From: Romboutsia sp. 13368
GTDB lineage: Bacteria; Bacillota; Clostridia; Peptostreptococcales; Peptostreptococcaceae
Direction of reading: 5' to 3'
Length of the DNA stretch: 7,280 nucleotides
NCBI RefSeq assembly: GCF_018336475.1
Contig: NZ_CP048741.1
Location: 61,768 to 69,047 of the forward strand
Both the position numbers and the translations under genes were made by a program. Below are positions 5,420 to 7,280 of the stretch, piece after piece (positions within the stretch are counted from its first letter, which is position 1; every line of letters begins with the position of its first letter). The notes under the pieces were generated by a model. The model had not been told where the DNA came from and searched no databases. It worked only from the letters and a program-made list of their open reading frames with translations.

Positions 5420-6814
5420 ATGGCAAACATAGGTAAAATAGTTCAGGTTGTCGGACCAGTATTAGACGTTAAGTTTGATAATGAAAAAAGCTTACCTAAT
5501 CTATTAAATGCATTAGTGATAAAGCAAGGAGATAAAGAAATAGTAGCAGAGGTTGCACAACACGTTGGTGGCGACACTGTTAGATGTATATCTATGAGTT
5601 CAACAGATGGACTTGTAAGAGGAATGGAAGTTGTTGATACAGGAGCTCCTATAACTGTTCCTGTTGGGGATGCAACATTAGGAAGAATATTCAACGTATT
5701 AGGACAACCAGTTGATGGTAAGCCAGCACCAGCTGAAGCACCACAAATGCCTATACACAGAGCAGCACCAGAATTCGAAGAATTACAACCAACTGCTGAA
5801 ATACTAGAAACTGGTATAAAAGTAGTTGACTTATTAGCACCATACTTAAAAGGTGGTAAGATAGGTCTATTCGGAGGAGCTGGAGTTGGTAAAACAGTTC
5901 TTATACAAGAGCTTATAACAAACATAGCTTCTCAACACGGTGGATTATCAGTATTCGCTGGAGTTGGAGAAAGAACAAGAGAAGGTAACGACCTTTACGA
6001 AGAAATGACTGATTCTGGAGTTATAAAGAAAACTGCTCTAGTATTCGGACAAATGAACGAGCCACCTGGAGCAAGAATGAGAGTTGCTTTAACAGGACTT
6101 ACAATGGCAGAACACTTTAGAGATAAAGAAAACCAAGACGTATTATTATTCGTTGATAATATATTTAGATTTACACAAGCTGGATCTGAGGTTTCAGCAC
6201 TTCTTGGACGTACACCATCAGCAGTTGGATACCAACCAACATTAGCTACAGAAATGGGTAGACTACAAGAAAGAATAACATCAACTAAGAGTGGATCGAT
6301 AACATCTGTTCAAGCTGTATACGTTCCTGCCGATGACTTAACTGACCCGGCACCAGCTACAACATTCACGCACTTAGATGCTAAGACAGTTTTATCTAGA
6401 CAAATAGCATCTCTAGGGATATTCCCAGCAGTTGATCCACTAGAGTCTAGCTCAAGAGTTCTAGATCCACAAATAGTAGGTAAAGAACACTACGAAGTAG
6501 CTAGAGGAGTTCAATCTATATTACAAAGATACAATGAGCTTCAAGATATAATAGCAATACTTGGTATGGATGAATTATCTGATGAAGATAAGTTAACAGT
6601 TGCTCGTGCTAGAAGAATCCAAAGATTCCTAGGACAACCATTCCACGTTGCTGAAGTATTCACAGGGGTTCCTGGTGTATACGTACCATTAAAAGAAACT
6701 ATAAGAAGTTTCAAAGAAATATTAGAAGGAAAGCATGATAATTTACCAGAGTCAGCATTCATAAATGCAGGAAACATAGACACTGTAGTTGCTAGAGCAA
6801 AGGAGAGTAGATAA
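5420..6814 (+). CDS. atpD: F1Fo ATP synthase subunit beta (catalytic)
   Basis: This 464-residue subunit carries the catalytic sites that make or hydrolyse ATP. Domains in order are a beta-barrel (about 1-78), the nucleotide-binding domain (about 79-355) and a C-terminal helical domain. Walker A is GGAGVGKT at 152-159 (Lys158, Thr159). The catalytic glutamate is Glu184 in GERTREGND, the counterpart of E. coli Glu181. Walker B is VLLFVDN (241-247). The lever segment that contacts gamma reads DELSDED at 384-390, a conservative variant of DELSEED. All key residues are present and length is typical. The end of the gene contains the SD of atpC (AAAGGAG, 6799-6805). Purifying selection on this gene makes it the best marker in the window for placing the organism. 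Confidence 0.99.
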   Translation: MANIGKIVQVVGPVLDVKFDNEKSLPNLLNALVIKQGDKEIVAEVAQHVGGDTVRCISMSSTDGLVRGMEVVDTGAPITVPVGDATLGRIFNVLGQPVDGKPAPAEAPQMPIHRAAPEFEELQPTAEILETGIKVVDLLAPYLKGGKIGLFGGAGVGKTVLIQELITNIASQHGGLSVFAGVGERTREGNDLYEEMTDSGVIKKTALVFGQMNEPPGARMRVALTGLTMAEHFRDKENQDVLLFVDNIFRFTQAGSEVSALLGRTPSAVGYQPTLATEMGRLQERITSTKSGSITSVQAVYVPADDLTDPAPATTFTHLDAKTVLSRQIASLGIFPAVDPLESSSRVLDPQIVGKEHYEVARGVQSILQRYNELQDIIAILGMDELSDEDKLTVARARRIQRFLGQPFHVAEVFTGVPGVYVPLKETIRSFKEILEGKHDNLPESAFINAGNIDTVVARAKESR

Positions 6815-6816
6815 TA

Positions 6817-7077
6817 ATGGCAAATGTATTTGCACTTGAAATTGTCACTCCTGATAAAACCTTCTATAATGGAAATGCGGAGATGATTGTAGTTAGAACT
6901 ACTGAAGGTGATAGAGGTATATTAAAAAACCACAGACCATTAGTAGCTGGACTTGCTACAGGTACATTACGTATTAAGTTAGATGGAAAATATAAGGATG
7001 CGAAAGTATCTGGTGGATTCATGAATGTAGATAAAGAAAAAACTGTAATAGTTACTGAATCTGCAGAGTGGATATAA
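6817..7077 (+). CDS. atpC: F1Fo ATP synthase subunit epsilon, short form without the C-terminal helices
   Basis: This 86-residue rotor subunit joins gamma to the c ring. It covers the entire N-terminal beta-sandwich: LEIVTPDKTFYNG near residues 7-19, then GDRGILKNHRPL (31-42), LATGTLRI (46-53) and VSGGF (64-68), ending in VTESAEWI. Most bacterial epsilons run to about 130-140 residues, with two C-terminal helices that can insert into F1 and inhibit hydrolysis. Here the TAA comes right after the sandwich, and the following bases lead straight into the terminator. No helix-coding remnant is visible in any frame, so this looks like a true short form and not a recent frameshift. Chlorobium-type epsilons of similar length are known. 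The ATG is 2 bases after the atpD stop, with its SD 11 bases upstream. Confidence 0.96.
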   Translation: MANVFALEIVTPDKTFYNGNAEMIVVRTTEGDRGILKNHRPLVAGLATGTLRIKLDGKYKDAKVSGGFMNVDKEKTVIVTESAEWI

Positions 7078-7098
7078 ATTAAATATTTATAAATAATT

Positions 7099-7132
7099 AT
7101 GGGGGCTAGAAATTTTCTAGCACCCATTTTTT
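7099..7132 (+). terminator. Intrinsic terminator of the atp operon
   Basis: The stem has a lower part (7099-7103 with 7123-7127), one G-A mismatch (7104/7122) and a seven-pair upper part (7105-7111 with 7115-7121), closed by a 3-base loop. A run of six T follows at 7127-7132. It begins 21 bases after the atpC stop. This is a classic rho-independent terminator and marks the operon end. Confidence 0.92.
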
Positions 7133-7280
7133 AATTTAATAAATTGCTATAAAAATGACAATATTGAAATATAGTAAGGATATAAATGAGTATAGATTAT
7201 ATACTATAATATTAATAGTTGAATATAATTATTTTAAACATAATAAAATAGAAATATAAGTAATTCAAGAAGGAAATAAT
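7133..7280 (+). other. A+T-rich intergenic region with the likely leader of a gene beyond the window
   Basis: No coding region is supported here. Several -10-like hexamers occur (TATAAA 7181-7186, TATAAT 7205-7210, TATAAT 7224-7229), but none has a convincing -35 at 16-18 bases. AGTATA (7189-7194) and TATACT (7200-7205) form a short inverted repeat. The last bases, AAGAAGGAAA (7267-7276), look like an SD, so a + strand gene may start at or just after the window edge. Confidence 0.4.

Noticed and set aside
5443..5925. 160-codon reading frame on the minus strand opposite atpD, the longest of several antisense frames (others opposite atpF, atpH, atpA, atpG and atpC)
   Set aside because: All are shadows of strongly conserved + strand genes, with no SD, no family resemblance, and compositions that mirror the coding strand.
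7060..7132. atpC as a frameshifted pseudogene with lost C-terminal helices
   Set aside because: No frame after 7077 encodes helix-like residues of the family; a terminator begins 21 bases after the stop, so a natural short form is more likely.

Overview
The window holds one complete F1Fo ATP synthase operon, ten genes on the + strand in the order atpZ-atpI-atpB-atpE-atpF-atpH-atpA-atpG-atpD-atpC (228-7077). It ends at a strong intrinsic terminator (7099-7132). The DNA is very A+T-rich, isoleucine is mostly ATA, and Shine-Dalgarno (SD) sites of the AGGAGG type precede most genes. With the atpZ-atpI leader genes and the sequence of subunit c, this points to a low-GC anaerobic Firmicute of class Clostridia. 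Peptostreptococcaceae is my best guess, from general resemblance and not from a search.

Layout. 1-227 is an A+T-only-like leader with no supported gene, two candidate promoters, a 14-bp perfect palindrome and an upstream inverted repeat. 228-849 encodes two small membrane proteins, AtpZ and AtpI, that help build or accompany the Fo sector. 852-2456 encodes Fo: subunits a, c and b. 2453-7077 encodes the F1 part: delta, alpha, gamma, beta and epsilon. 7133-7280 is an A+T-rich gap that ends in an SD-like sequence, probably for a gene starting just beyond the window. Genes are tightly packed (an ATGA overlap at atpF/atpH and gaps of 2 to about 50 bases), except for 94 bases between atpE and atpF that contain an 18-bp perfect hairpin.

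How it works together. Ions pass through half-channels in subunit a and turn the c ring together with gamma and epsilon. This drives ATP synthesis, or is driven by hydrolysis, at the beta catalytic sites, while b and delta hold the alpha3beta3 head still. The ion ligands in subunit c (Gln30, Val61, Glu63, Ser64, Thr65, Tyr68) match the known sodium-binding set, so the machine is predicted to be Na+-coupled. Alpha, beta, gamma, delta and b look ordinary.

The unusual points cluster at the rotor and in the RNA. Epsilon is only 86 residues and stops after its beta-sandwich, so the inhibitory C-terminal helices are absent. The cytoplasmic loop of c reads Asn-Gln-Pro in place of the near-invariant Arg-Gln-Pro. 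Subunit a lacks an acid at the E. coli Glu219 position and has Asp at the His245 position. Three RNA features may set subunit ratios: a G/C-free tract before atpE, the atpE-atpF hairpin, and a hairpin over the atpG SD. I found no mobile element, CRISPR array, tRNA or rRNA. This is a core housekeeping locus with some uncommon details, not an evident new system.
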